A DNA stretch of 64,000 nucleotides, taken from assembly GCA_030998015.1 (NCBI GenBank), contig JARWMV010000250.1:744001-808000 (forward strand), written 5' to 3'. The notes under the pieces were generated by a model, which was not told the DNA's origin, ran no database searches, and saw only the letters and a list, made by a program, of their open reading frames with translations. The position numbers were made by a program, and so were the translations under genes. Positions 21,901-31,983 of the stretch are shown piece by piece; positions within the stretch are counted from its first letter, which is position 1; each line of letters opens with the position of its first letter. Origin of the DNA: Ceratorhiza oryzae-sativae. Lineage: Eukaryota; Basidiomycota; Agaricomycetes; Cantharellales; Ceratobasidiaceae.

Positions 21901-23980
21901 CTCGACGCTGTAAAACACGTGCACGCCGCCAAGAACTGACACGAGCCCACCACGAACAAACACAACAGGGTCAGACGTTTCCCCACAGCGTCATAATAGA
22001 GCTGTGCGATGGGGATCGCGAATGACGTTGATTGCACGGAAGGGATGGATTGGATGGAGAACAGCAGCGCGAGCAGGTAGATCAACCCGATAAACCACGA
22101 GCCGACGATAGAGGCTGCAATCCCAATCGGAGCCAGCCACTCGGCGTTGCGTGCTTCCTCTGCGACTGATCGAGCGAAACCGTTTAGAACATGCACAAAT
22201 CTCGATGCGGGACAACCAAACGGATCGCACCTTGAGCAGACGTTTCAGCACCCTCGAGCGTATACACAGCTTGGAGGAATCCGAGAAGGACGACCAGGCC
22301 CTTGTTTTCCCAGCCCGTAAAGTTTTCCAGGTCGGTAAACACAAACGAAGCACTGTTCTGAAAACGATCGTCGGGATGTGCGCTCATATCAGACCAATGA
22401 CGTGTGTGTATATATGCGGGCCTACCTTGACGGGCGATTTCACAAGAAGAGTGACGACGAGAATGATTGTCCCCATCAGCGTCCACCAGACTGAAACCCG
22501 GAAGTCACATCAGATCCACACACTTTGATGAGCTCGGAGACGTATACGTGCCATTGATTTGCGCAACCGTCCCTAGATGATAAACACGGCCCGACGGATA
22601 TTATTGCATTTTCAGGGAAAATAAACGTTGGGGGAGGAAACTCACCAATCCCTCTGGACCCAAACGTATTGATGACGCCGCTCAAAATGTTAACTCCCCA
22701 GGCCATGGCAGCAATCTGGACTGAAAAAGGAAGTTGCGGCTGCGTATGAGAAACCCGCGGTCATTAGTTCCATCCGAACGCGGTCGCTTACCGCGAGTGA
22801 GCGTGATCCCAGTGCCGACTTCTGCCATCGACGCAATATACAACGCCGTGCTGAGGTGACACCCATACTCAGTCCATGCCATAACCATGTCAAAAGATTC
22901 TCTTACCTAAGGTTGCCAGATGTGCCAGTGAATATCATCGCGCACGAATACAAAATGCCAGTTACGTATCTGCCCCAATATTTGACATCACTGGGTGGGA
23001 CACAGTAAGCTTTCGGACCGCACTTACCCAAGTACAGGTTTGTCGGCTTTCATCCTGAATGGAATTCACAATCAAAATCAATCGAAAAAAAGCGCGTGCG
23101 CAAAAGTGGCAAAAAAAAAAACCAACTGCGGGCTGATTACTCACTTGGACACCCAATAGTACTGGCGCAGAATAAAGCCCCGTTGGTGACCCTCGCGAAA
23201 TCAAATATCATTTTGACCGGGACTCACCAGACCGCCCATGGTCGGGTACGCGGAGCAAATCTTGATCCCATTGAATTCTTGAATATGACCGTTCAGGCTG
23301 ACGCAGTTTTGGGGCACAGACTAACCTCGGCCAAGCACAGCGCTACGAGAAACATGAACAGCGCACATATCTAAACGTCATAGATCCCGGATTTAGTGTG
23401 GGGGCTTCCCGAAGCGCCCAATGAGCTGAAATCACATACGTTCCAGCCCCTTTACCACAGCCGCACATAAAGTTCATCAGTCCACTACCCCCCCTCATCC
23501 AAACTCGTCGGGCTGGAACAACCTACCAAAACAACCCCAAGGGACCACCGGCAAAAAGCCTGTTCATAGCCGAAGTTCTTTCAGCTCGCAGTCCTTCGCC
23601 CCCACACGAACCGATTTCCATAGAACTCACCCCGTCTGAAAAGCACTACTCATCCCGGTCAAAACTACAAGTTCGGGGGTTTGTTAGGGAATAATCTCGC
23701 TCAAACCTCCCCCCCCAGCCCCTAAGCCCTAGACACTCACTTCCGATAGCGGTAAACGACATCCCCACAACCGCGAACAAATTCATCTCACGCTGGGAAT
23801 CATGTGTGGGGTTAGACAGGCGTCTAGAAAGGCTGACGCGAAAAAAATAAAATAAAACAGAGCACGTACCCGGAACTCTGGCCGGTATCCCAGAGCCTCG
23901 AGACGGGCATCGGACCTATCTAGGGTACCGCTCTGTGCCTCGACGACACTAACGCCGGGAGCGACTTTGACGGCAGACAT
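15993..23980 (-). CDS. APC-family amino-acid/GABA permease, split by a retrotransposon in an intron
   Basis: Polytopic plasma- or vacuolar-membrane transporter of the amino acid-polyamine-choline superfamily (Uga4/Hnm1-like). From the ATG at 23980 the exons read: LEALGYRPEFRREMNLFAVV, TGMSSAFQTG, LFAGGPLGLFW, LCLAEICSAYPTMGGLYYW, KMKADKPVLGYVTG, LYIASMAEVGTG, AMAWGVNILSGVINTFG, ENFTGWENKGLVVLLGFLQA, a long exon about 21825-22165 (EWLAPIGIAASIVGSWFIG, SSRLLYALARDNAIPGKKAF), an 11-codon exon 21740-21772, then AAYIGSVVAFNAILS, GPFHLGKYSRSINL, LPTSVPVNALN and NYSVVAIGGVL, stopping at 15993. About 12 membrane spans are expected. The intron 16716-21739 contains a whole copia element. Two joins (near 23400 and 22540) are uncertain. 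The last intron uses a GC donor (GCAAGT). Coding exons look intact, so function depends on splicing of the 5-kb intron. Confidence 0.85.
16731..16735. repeat. Target-site duplication, left copy
   Basis: ATGAC directly precedes the left LTR and is repeated directly after the right LTR (21705-21709). A 5-bp duplication is typical for copia integrases. Removing one copy plus the element restores a 50-nt intron of the host permease. Confidence 0.92.
16736..17027 (+). repeat. 5' LTR of copia element
   Basis: 292 bp, starting TGTTGAATTT and ending CTGCGTGAGA. The ends are TG...GA rather than the usual TG...CA. A 28-nt unit (16847-16874) recurs at 16958-16985 and a 19-nt unit (16926-16944) recurs at 16984-17002, so the right half of the LTR contains two partly overlapping direct repeats. 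A TATATA stretch at about 16950 could serve the element promoter. Confidence 0.93.
17029..17039 (+). promoter_or_regulatory. Primer-binding site, initiator tRNA-Met anticodon region
   Basis: GTTATGAGCCC lies one base after the LTR and is the exact complement of GGGCUCAUAAC, the anticodon stem-loop of eukaryotic initiator tRNA-Met. This is the half-tRNA priming style known from Drosophila copia, rather than priming by the tRNA 3' CCA end. The match is seen in the sequence; the tRNA sequence is recalled. Confidence 0.7.
17032..18028 (+). CDS. gag: Copia gag (nucleocapsid), frame-interrupted
   Basis: The ATG at 17032 opens a frame that ends at 17316. The coding signal then passes through a second frame (about 17260-17310, TDADAKDNQGR) and resumes in a third frame from about 17312 to 18028 (ESLAEWLKRDQEALAQIALA, SFLYHQLVNTRSKK). 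The C-terminal part has a zinc knuckle CSNCGKPGHLRAKC (CX2CX4HX4C) followed by a basic Gln/Lys/Pro region. At about 17960 the signal moves to the frame of pol. Either gag is mutated, or these are sequence errors, or the last step is a -1 frameshift linking gag to pol. Confidence 0.8.
18001..21360 (+). CDS. pol: Copia pol polyprotein (protease-integrase-RT-RNase H)
   Basis: Uninterrupted frame; the first ATG is at 18133, but the coding signal extends upstream to about 17960 because the protease active site IDSGASRHM lies across that ATG. In order: aspartic protease (DSGAS); GAG-pre-integrase zinc finger (WHRRFGHLNYEYV, CGPCLQGKH); integrase with D, D, E residues in HSDLHGP, LRTDGGGEYG and SNGVAERAIR; an acidic Ser/Pro linker; reverse transcriptase (KCRWVFDYKRGADGEI, KARLVAKGFSQRPGVDF, YGLKQAARAFY, catalytic SHVDDMLLAG, with His in place of the usual Tyr of YVDD); and RNase H (VDADYAGDKHTSRSTTGW, SLSSTEAEYVA, SDNQSAMALAKNP). 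Expected to be made as a Gag-Pol product in cytoplasmic virus-like particles. Confidence 0.95.
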   Translation, partial: SAQIATTFVATDDVPEIPTLYALPVVDEETAAHYWLIDSGASRHMTPQREWFSIYRSLVPPVPVRVGDGTKIYAVGIGRILVTLRNRKGHETDAYMESVLHVPDLNASLMSVTQLNEKHMNVLFQRGIGAIMISQDGRGDEIGWAKQSGQLYKVQAKITHTDSTAHTAFVEPDSKNNDSDLHAQEFVAYTASTVARADLPTWHRRFGHLNYEYVLDMVRKGAVEGMDIVGNRSPPKSKCGPCLQGKHTRAPFPPSQSRTSEVLELMHSDLHGPLPVQAIGGFRYFAVTIDDKSRKIFVHLLRNKSDYAGQFKDLKASIENLTGRRIKHLRTDGGGEYGSNAFEAFLRAEGIQHQKTEADSSASNGVAERAIRTLNDCQRAMRFDAHLPEKYWGYAILHAAHLWNVTPKKRLDGRTPSEAFSGKIPNVSGLRTFGCKAWARVPDNMRTKLQARSIECIYLGFAPNRKAHVLAQRGTGRIITSRDVVFDEGLDNRQRVVIEDHDESPTDDDENKSDELPPIQIEIHSPESSDKPLESSEPAHIPDEPEALPSESPDLEPEDQEIVVLQPDPPPVRRSTRERRAPERYGAQVGALAHTDGREDEEALTAIIESPPQTFEDAMRRPDANLWLEAMTEELKSIEQHEVWTLVSRPIDKNVVKCRWVFDYKRGADGEIVRYKARLVAKGFSQRPGVDFVEISSPVAAADSLRTLLSIVAALDLELHQIDVKTAFLHGDLDEEIYMEQPPGFVEGLESVWKLNKAIYGLKQAARAFYMRLKKILEDIGFKRCDTDHSVFWLRDGDEVAIILSHVDDMLLAGSSTEILNKVKAKIAESLEIVDLGEAKMFVGIEIERDRSAGTLKISQRRYINDILARFNMSDCKPCETPMAESPNLPKLEAPSIDRNRYQQLIGSLMYAMISTRPDIAYATGILAQHAMNPGEEHWNSGKRVLRYLKGTMDLGIVYNRFRDLNLLGYVDADYAGDKHTSRSTTGWAFLHAGGVIAYSSRKQPTISLSSTEAEYVADASAGRELLWIRQFLSELGFLSEGATPLFSDNQSAMALAKNPVNHQTTKHIRVKYHFIREVIALKELDLQYIPTEKQLADALTKPLGRLKFTRFVSAMGMA
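21399..21412 (+). promoter_or_regulatory. Polypurine-tract-like site before 3' LTR
   Basis: GGATTGAGTGGGCG immediately precedes the right LTR. It is purine-rich but contains T and C interruptions, so it is only a likely plus-strand primer site, placed by position. Confidence 0.45.
21413..21704 (+). repeat. 3' LTR of copia element
   Basis: Same 292-bp sequence as the left LTR, with no difference noticed on reading both copies. It would provide the polyadenylation signal for the element transcript. Confidence 0.93.
21705..21709. repeat. Target-site duplication, right copy
   Basis: ATGAC, matching 16731-16735, directly follows the right LTR within the permease intron. Confidence 0.92.
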
Positions 23981-26323
23981 TATGTCGATTGAAAAAGCCA
24001 ATTGGGCGCAAGGCTGTCAATCGTTTGGAGAGCAGCGATGGTCCCGCAAGTGGAACCGACGGCCAAGAGTAAAATAGCTTTTTATAAAATGATATACAAA
24101 TGTGGAACATCCTTCTCTCGGTTGATGGGGATCAGAATTCGACAGCATCACATGGAGAATCGCACAGATAAAGACGCAGGAATACGGTCTGCGCACAATC
24201 GAACAGCATTTGGTGGAAGAAGAAGCCATTCAGTTTGAAATATTTCTTTTTCGCGAGATCGTTTACAAGGTGGACAAGATACGCACGGGCCAGAGCGAGC
24301 GGAGATATCGGAGACGGGACGAGCGAGTGGCAAGCATCGAGAGAGGAATATACACAGTCGAGGACGAAAGACTCGTTCCTATAGATGAAGGCGAGCGATC
24401 TCCGTTATGGGCGCCTAGGAGCCAGGGCGCCGTTTTGGGGGTGCCGTCGTCCCTCGAGCCCAAAGACCAAAAAGTGGGGAAACCCACAACCGCGCACGGA
24501 TATCGATGCGCCACACGGATAGCGAGAAGGGGGTGGAGGCAGCTTAGGGGCCAATACAGACGGTGTCCCCGCGCCATCGCCGTCGATTTCAGCACAATAA
24601 AGATGGCGCTGATGGATCTGAGATATATTATCAGGATTTACACTTTGCACTGTGACGCATCGAGCAGACAAAGCACCGTCCGGCCCATCCGGCCTGCTCG
24701 CTGGGGGCGGATCGTATCCCAGCCATCGCATATCCGTCCCTCGTTCGACGATCGCGCCCTGGGCCGTTGGCTGGCGATCCTAGCCAGGCCGTCTGAGCTC
24801 GCAAGGGGCGGCCAGTTCCCCTATTCTCTAACGAACGCTCGATTGGGCAGCCTTCTGCGGGTGATAGTCGAGGCTAACCATATCGGTCCTCATTGCCCGC
24901 CCTACTCGGCGCACGGTGAAAACCCCCCTCCAGACACACCTGCATAGCCGTGATGAGCATCAAACGGCTAGGATGAGACCAGAGATGGGGCTCCAGCTCT
25001 GTGGATGGAATGCCCGGCGATGGGCTTCGAGTTGCAGAACAACGTGCTGATGTCGCACAAACGGGCCCGGCCAATGACAAACACTGGCCGAAGACGGACA
25101 AGCTCGCACGACAGAAATTCAAAAACGTTCATGCGCACTAAATTCAAGAAACAAAGAGAGAGGACATCACATTCGGAGAGGAACTATTGAAACAGTCATC
25201 CTCTGGAAATGGGATGCGGATACAGACATAGGAGATGAGAGAGACACAGGAGGGATGCGGATCGGGAGAGAGAGGGTGACATCAAGTCGTGCAAGAGCGC
25301 TCGAGACGGAATCGCGCTGCGTCATCAGGTCATCAGACAAGAGTTCCGTGTGGGAGTAAAACCAAAAAAAGCAAAACAAACCAAATAAATCATACATGAA
25401 ATAGAGACGTAAAGGGAGGAGGGGATCGGTGTGAAAAAAACGAGACAAAACAGAGCAAAGCTAATATGTCCAAATGCTGGTTCGCGCACGATGCGGATCG
25501 ACAGAACGTGTCGAGAAACACGGTCCGTCTGGCGAAAAGTACGAGACGATATAGATATGGTCGACGACAGGCGCGGGCGGGTGTTGGAGTCTAGGATGGT
25601 ACAATCGAGGAAGGACACAAGGCGTGAGGGACAGAGACGAATATCACAGCAAAGGGTGACAGCTCGCAGACAGAACGGCGGCGGTATGGGAACAGCAAAC
25701 TGCACACCAACGAACTAGTCGTCAGTGAGTGGCGTCAACCAAATGCCAAGCCAGTCCCGCCCGGGAGGGCCAACACAACGCTACGACGCTTCACGAAAGC
25801 CTGACAGACGGACGAATGATACGGGAGGCCAGCGCAAGCGCCTACTCTCACCGGCAACCAAACGCACACCAGTCCTGCTCTCATCTCCAACCCTGGAACG
25901 CGCGAGACGAGGCGGGGGTGTTCGAGGCGGTGCGACTAGCGAACCATGAGCCCGGAACCGTCGCGACGTCGACGCTTGGCGGCTCGGCCACCAACAATGC
26001 AGGAATCCACGAGAGACGATCGTAGGCCGATAAACGAATGACCAACAAAACTAGCAGCGCAAGCGCCGCCAGCTAGTCCAAAAACGACGTGTCGAGGAAA
26101 ATAACTATACGCCCCGCGCACCAACAACAAAAGGGATTAGCCATACTCTGGATTTGCGCCCAGAGTGTTCACGTCCGAGTTCATAAAATAGCGGGTTCTT
26201 CACGAGAAATAGTCCGAGGGGATACGTCGTAAACAGCACGATAATGATAGCGAGAGAGAGAGCAAATAGAAGCAGGCGCAGAGGGTCCCGGTTCCCCGGG
26301 CGGTTTTGACAGAATCGGGAAGA
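23981..26323. other. Intergenic between permease and first bHLH gene
   Basis: 2.3 kb between the start of the permease and the stop of the bHLH gene, so it should hold the permease promoter and the bHLH 3' UTR. A 245-codon plus-strand ORF (24210-24947) is open but shows no domain, no hydrophobic pattern and no splice partner; I take it as chance in GC-rich DNA. Confidence 0.45.
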
Positions 26324-27500
26324 TCAAAGTGGGGACTGGGAGGAGCGACGCTCGGCGGCCTTGAGCATCAGCGCCTCATTGATCTGTCGAAGACGGGTGA
26401 CCTCCATTTCGGAAGCGGTAAGCTTGGCCTGCAACTGCTGCTGCATTGCCTCTAGGTAGCGAACGTGACTGGTAGCTGTTACAAGAGACCATGTCAGTAC
26501 GCTATCCAACGACTATTCAGACGGTAGATGCCGGTCCGAAGCACCGGAAAACACGCGACCATAAAGTTCCAGGTCCAGCCAAGGGCCGAACATCCCCCAG
26601 AGAGTGGATTCACGGGACAGGGACGTGGGTAGATGAATTGGACGCTTACCTCGGTCCAGCAGAGCCATCTTGGAGCCCTTTTGGTTAGACACAGGGAGAA
26701 CGTCCTTCAGACGGGCAAAGCCCTCGCGCAGATCGTCTCGGCGGCGCTGCTCCGACTCGATACGCTGGCGGCGGATTTCCTCGCGGCGACGGGAAACGAC
26801 ACTGCAGGAATAGTCAGCACGCCATGGAATATAGATGTCGAAAACGAGTGACGTACACATCGGTGGGCATGTTGTTCATCCCGAGCTCGCTCTCGCCGTC
26901 GCTGCCGTACGAGTCCTCATCGGCCATGCGCATCGAGGTGCTTCCACGACGCTTGTGGCTCGAGGAGCGCTCGGCCATGTTGCGGGTGTACATGCCCCGG
27001 CTGGAGCGATGGACCAAGCCCGAGCCGTAGCCGTTGCCAAAGGTGTGCGAGTTGGACGAGCCGGGTGAGCCGGTGGCACTGCGGCTGCCCGCGCCTGCGG
27101 ACACGTAGCCCGAAGCCGAGTTGTAGCCCGAGTTGTAGCCTGAGCGGCCGCCGGGGGTTGCGCTCGTGGTCGTCCAGCCGTGACCCTGGGACAGGTTGTC
27201 GCCAGAGATCTCCGAGCCGGAGAGCGAGGTGAGCGGGGGCGTCATGGGCGAGGCGGGGACAAAGGGCGCGCGCGGCGAGGGCGTGCTGCCGGTGGTGTCC
27301 ATCGCGGGATGCGAGGTCGGGACTGCCGGGACGGAGCCAAAGCCATACGCGGGGTAGGCTGGAAGCGCGTTCTCGCCAAACGAGAACGGGTGGGACGACG
27401 GCGAGTTGGGGGGGAACTGCAGATACTGTTCCGGGTCCGCCGGGGGCAGGAACGACGCAAAGTCGGGCGCGTTGAAGTCGTGGGTCGGGGTGGCGTCCAT
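26324..27500 (-). CDS. bHLH transcription factor (first of a tandem pair)
   Basis: Nuclear DNA-binding regulator. Exon 1 (27500 down to about 26861) encodes about 210 residues of Ser/Gly/Pro-rich disordered sequence with an Asn/Ser/Gly-Tyr repeat region (GYNSGYNSASGYVSAGAGS). Exon 2 carries the basic region and helix 1-loop (RRREEIRRQRIESEQRRRDD, then LREGFARLKDVLP). Exon 3 carries helix 2 running into a leucine-zipper-like coiled coil (HVRYLEAMQQQLQAKLTA) and the stop at 26324. The basic region keeps Glu and the Arg pair that contact E-box DNA, but lacks the usual His/Lys at the first contact position. Introns are short with GT..AG ends. Targets are unknown. A second bHLH gene lies 3 kb upstream on the same strand. 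Confidence 0.88.
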
Positions 27501-30500
27501 GTCTAACGGAGGCGGTTGATGCTACCAGGCGTCACAGAGGGGTCGTTAGTCGTGCGGTGCGAGTCGTGAAGATATGAACGCGGGGCGGACAAGGGGCCAG
27601 AGAAAAAGGAGAAAAAGAAAAGGAGAGCAGCGCTCAGAGCTCGTCGAGTGAGAGCCGCTCGCTTTTGTACGCACGACATCAAATTCGGATGCAGATGACC
27701 GGTCGAAGCCGATAGTCCGTCTGGATCCGGGCACCCCCAAACAGCCGCAAGCAGACTGAACCCGCCGCGAAGGCAAACGCTCCTATTGCATAATGACGAG
27801 TCTGATCCGAGTCGTCTTCCAACGAAAAGCAGCGCCGCTCCTCGACTGCGGCTCCCACCACGTTCCGCTGTCCCAAACGGGCCCCCCCCCCGGCTTCCCC
27901 CAGCCCGGACCCCTCGCTCAGGGCTGCCCCCGACGCCGCGCCCCGCCGTTTGTGTCGCCCGTCGCCATCTGTTTTGTCTGCACATAAAATGCCTCCGCGA
28001 TAAAGGGCCAGAGAAAGGTGATCGCTCACACGTCAACCGTCTTCCCCGCACTTGCTCGCTTTGGTCTCGCGCCATCGATAGTCGAGACACACTTGTCTCT
28101 TCCTTGGACAATCTCCAGTAATCGCGGCCAAATCTTTTCAGCCAGGCTTGTATCTCAAAAGAGTATCATCACCCTCACCTATCTCAATTTCCAATCAATC
28201 CAACTGAGCCGAAGCTCGCTTACTCGCTCCGCTGCCGTCTCTGCCCAGTCATTCCAATGCGTCTTGACAGAGTCTGATCTAGATCTCAGCCACTACCGCG
28301 GGACAACAGAGGCGCATATATCAAGTATCGGGACCTAGACGAGTGAAAAAACAGATGGGCATATCACACCGCTTAAACATGCCACTCACGATTCGGACCC
28401 GCCGCCTAGACTTCACGCGATCGAACGATTATCGCCTATCGCCATGATATTCAGACACATCGTAGAACCTTGTCAGACTTCGCAAAATGCCTTTTCCGCC
28501 CTCTGTCCTATCCAATCGCACGGCCCTTTGATTTAAAAAAAAACAAAACATTGATAGCCAACCGACAGAAGACGGCACACATACCTTTCTCGGGCGCCCG
28601 GGCGTCTACCTGTCCAAAACCTGAAATCCTATTTTCGGCTATAACCGGTCCCACTTCCGTCTCGACCAGCCTGATGATGTGAAGAGAATAATAGCCTTTC
28701 TCTTGTAGACCTTCGAAGCTATCGGCAGGAATACAGTCCATATGGGCCCGCTGTTCGAAAGCTCGGTGGTACCTCTCATCAAATCAAAGCAGGTATCAAG
28801 ACACCTCTTGATCTCCGTTTGCGCTATACGCCATTCGGCCCGACGCGGGCTGTGGCACTTCCCTCCCCCCTCCCCCTTCTCCATTCAACGTCAACAGCCC
28901 ATGGCTCATTCCTTCCCATCTCAGCCAAAATTGACGTCCCTTCTCACGTCGCTTGAATTACGCCTAGCACGACTAGTCATCCCGCTGGCGGGAATCAACG
29001 ACACCTGCCAATCCTCGATCAAGAAAAAGACTCTAGGACACAATACAGATAGGGGGGGCGAGGAAGTAAACAGTGACAAAACACGCGATCGTCAGTTTAG
29101 ATTATCGAAGCGCCATCGGGCGGGCAAGAGTCTAAGCCCAAGGCGATAACCGTTCGAGATAGAGATCGAACGCGATCGTACGTGGGCGCCGTGCCGTCAG
29201 CCTTCGTGCGTCACAGAGAGACAGAGCGCTCGCACGCGCGCAAAAAGCAAGAGGAAAAGGAAAAGAGGAAAAGAAAAGAAAAGAAAAAGTGGGCTCGACC
29301 TCGCGCGTTCAGAATTTATAACCACCTTTTTTTTCGTTCCTCGAGGATATCGCGTGTGCTCCACCCTACGTACTCAAGGACCGCGCAGAGTCCAAACAAT
29401 GTATGCGCTGCCCATACCTAATTTGGCAAACCGCCGGCCTCGTGTCATCTATTACATATGCGAACGACCATTTCCATATCGCGCCGAAATACAGTATTAA
29501 GTTACACTTGACCGTGAGAGTTCCGTCTCTGGAACTTCCATCCCCGAGCGAGACGGGTAAACCGTTTTTGCCCCAAGCCCACACAGCAGCAGCAGCAGAA
29601 GAAATGAGAAGAAAAGAAAAGAGGGCGAGATCAAAACCTTGACCCTGCTCCAAAAACCGGCCGTTTCTGCAGAAAAAATGTCACGCGCCACCCCTGGATA
29701 CCGACCCCTAGCAGCGATTGTGGCGCATTAATTAAGCAGGAGGGCGTTTACGTAAACCCTTGCCCAAAAGCCTCCGGTTTGTGCGGCAATAAAGAAAAGC
29801 AGCGACGGAGGGTGAAGAGAGAGAAGAACAAGGGTCAGCCTCGGCGGGTGGGATGGATCGACGACCGAGGTGATAGGCTAGGCACGGGATCGTCATCTCA
29901 TCCGGTCGAGTCCTCGGGAGATCATGGCAGCAACACCTCGCTTGCGAGTAATAGCCACACCCGGTCTGGATCGGTTAGCACACTTGCCCAGCTTTTTTCA
30001 CCACGCTCGCTTGTGGAAAGAGTAGACCCCCCCCCATTCCGTGTGACAAGTGTACAGTACAACCCTGGAATTTGAATCACCGCAACGAATACAATCGACT
30101 ACCCCCTATTTCTCTGTAATGTTACATGTTGATATATCACACATACACTAGAGAAACACAATAAGTGATGATCGTAGGGCCATTGTACATTTTGGGAGTG
30201 AGCACGAGAGAGAGAGGAGACAGGCACCAAGAGATAGGCGATATAGATACGCGGGAGTAGAATAAATCTTAGTCGGGGCGGTTGCAAGGCCGCCCCGACG
30301 GCAAAGCCAAAAAGGTAAAGAAGAGAAACAAGGAAGAAAGCAAGTCGAGGCTCTGGAATAGACACACGAGAAGAAGAAAAAAGAAAAAGAAAAAAAGAGA
30401 CAACAGCTGGCAAGAAGAAAAGGAAAAAAAAAAAAAGTGCTGGCGGCAGGAAAAAGAAAGACCACGACAAGAGATAAAAGAGAGGAATGTATCAAACGAA

Positions 30501-30541
30501 CCTCGGAAGGGCCAGACCAGGAAGACTCTACAGATCGACAA
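27501..30541. other. Long intergenic region between two bHLH genes, purine tracts
   Basis: 3 kb upstream of the first bHLH gene and downstream of the second. It contains purine-rich stretches at about 29255-29290, 29585-29630 and 30360-30440 (AAGAAGAAAAAAGAAAAAG-like). A 202-codon minus-strand ORF (28111-27503) ends three bases before the bHLH start codon; it looks like low-complexity GC-rich sequence and may lie within the 5' leader. No convincing gene is seen. Confidence 0.45.
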
Positions 30542-31983
30542 TTACCAGGCCGGATAGGTAGTCGCAGGAACTTCGGACAATTCGTTCAATCCACCTTCGC
30601 GAGTGGGTGACGCCGTAAAGCCATGCGATGGCTGCGCAAACGTCCCGGGCAGCCCGCTGCTCGTTGCGTTCGTCCACGGGTGGACGCCTTCGACCGGGAG
30701 CCACTGCTGGTCATCTGCACCTGCTGGGAGCCCAAACGCAGGCTGGCCGTGTTCGTACGACCGTGGGCTCTCTGACCGGGGATGGCCGGGAAGCGAGAGC
30801 GGGTTGAGCCCAACTCCGGGTGGCGCATCCCGCGGGACGAAAAATTCGGGGCCGCCAGCAGAAACGGGAGGGCCGACCTGGGGATAGAAATGCTGGTCGT
30901 CGTTTGCTCCTTCAAAAGGTGCATACGCAAAGGGATCCTGCTGTTTAAACGTGGAATGAGCGGGTATGCCGAATTCGGGGTTGGATTCGCCGGCGTATTG
31001 GAGGCCGGTGTGGGTGTGCGGAGGGGTGGGCAGGGACGAGGACCGATCGTGAGGGTGGCCAGTCTGGCCGACGCCAAATGCGCTGACGCTCGTGTGGGAG
31101 CTGGAACCCGGCCGCCCGCTGGATGGCGAGCTTGCCGAGTGGGGGGAGGAGACCAAAAGAGGCGCCGCACCCGAAGCCTCGAGCATCAATTGTTCGTTGG
31201 CTCTGCGCAGAGCGTGAGTCACGGTGACGCTGAATGGCAGGAAACCTACCTGTTGAGCTCGTTGATGATTTCCTGCTTGCGCATAAGCTCTTCCTGCATT
31301 CGCTGGTTTTGGTCCCGCAGTTGGACCACTCGGGCGGTGGCTGAGCGGGAGCAAACGCGGGATCAGATCGACGTCAGCGCACGCAGCGCAAGATAGGCTC
31401 GGGAGACACACCTCGTTCGACGACGCGGGCCTTGCTGAGGCGCTCGTCGCCGCGGTTGAGTGCGGCGCGGAGGCGATCGTATCCCTTGCCGAGTTCATTT
31501 CGGCGCTGCTGCTCGGCATCGCAGCGGATGAGGCGGGCGTCTTCCTGGCGCTGGCGGAGGGCGCTGATGACATGGGTGAGCACAGAGGACGATGGTGGCA
31601 GACAGAACCAGCGCATACCTGGCCGAGTCCTCCGGGCCGTCGTGGTCGTCGAGATCGTCGTCGGCGAGGGTGGCGGAGGCGGTCGAGTTTGTGCGGCGTT
31701 TGCGTGCGCTCTTGGTGCGCTCGAGCGCGGCCTGGAGGGCCTCTGGGTCCTTGGTCGAGCCGCGGCGGCCGGTGTTGGCGGGGGTGGGGACGGAGCTGGT
31801 GCTGTTGTGCCTGGAGTGGCCGCGGGGGCGGGAGGTGGAGGCGGCGGGCGAGTCCCAGACGGAGGGCGGCGCAGACGGGTAGCTGGGGGCGGGGTAGTCG
31901 TACATCGCCGGCTGGAGCTCGACCGGCGGCTGGAGCGGCGGGTGGGTCGGGAGGGGCGTGTCTGGCGTCGAGGCGGACGGCAT
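30542..31983 (-). CDS. bHLH transcription factor (second of a tandem pair)
   Basis: Nuclear regulator with a split bHLH domain. Exon 1 (31983-31619) encodes a Pro/Ser/Thr-rich region and a basic stretch (ALERTKSARKRRTNS). Exon 2 carries the basic region and helix 1 (LIRCDAEQQRRNELGKGYDR, then LRAALNRGDERLSKARVVER). Exon 3 carries helix 2 and a coiled coil (VVQLRDQNQRMQEELMRKQE). Exon 4 (ending at 30542) is a 220-residue disordered Ser/Pro/His-rich tail. The ATG at 31983 is chosen because the upstream extension in that frame starts with GTG. Basic-region residues E and RR (AEQQRR) are kept. It differs from its neighbour outside the helices, so if the pair is a duplication it is old. Confidence 0.85.

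Noticed and set aside
24210..24947. 245-codon plus-strand ORF upstream of the permease
   Set aside because: No domain, hydrophobic pattern or splice support; overlapping frames on the other strand are also open, as expected in GC-rich promoter DNA.
27503..28111. 202-codon minus-strand ORF ending just before the bHLH start
   Set aside because: Low-complexity Arg/Gly/Ser composition without a domain; could be part of the 5' leader, but I cannot support translation.
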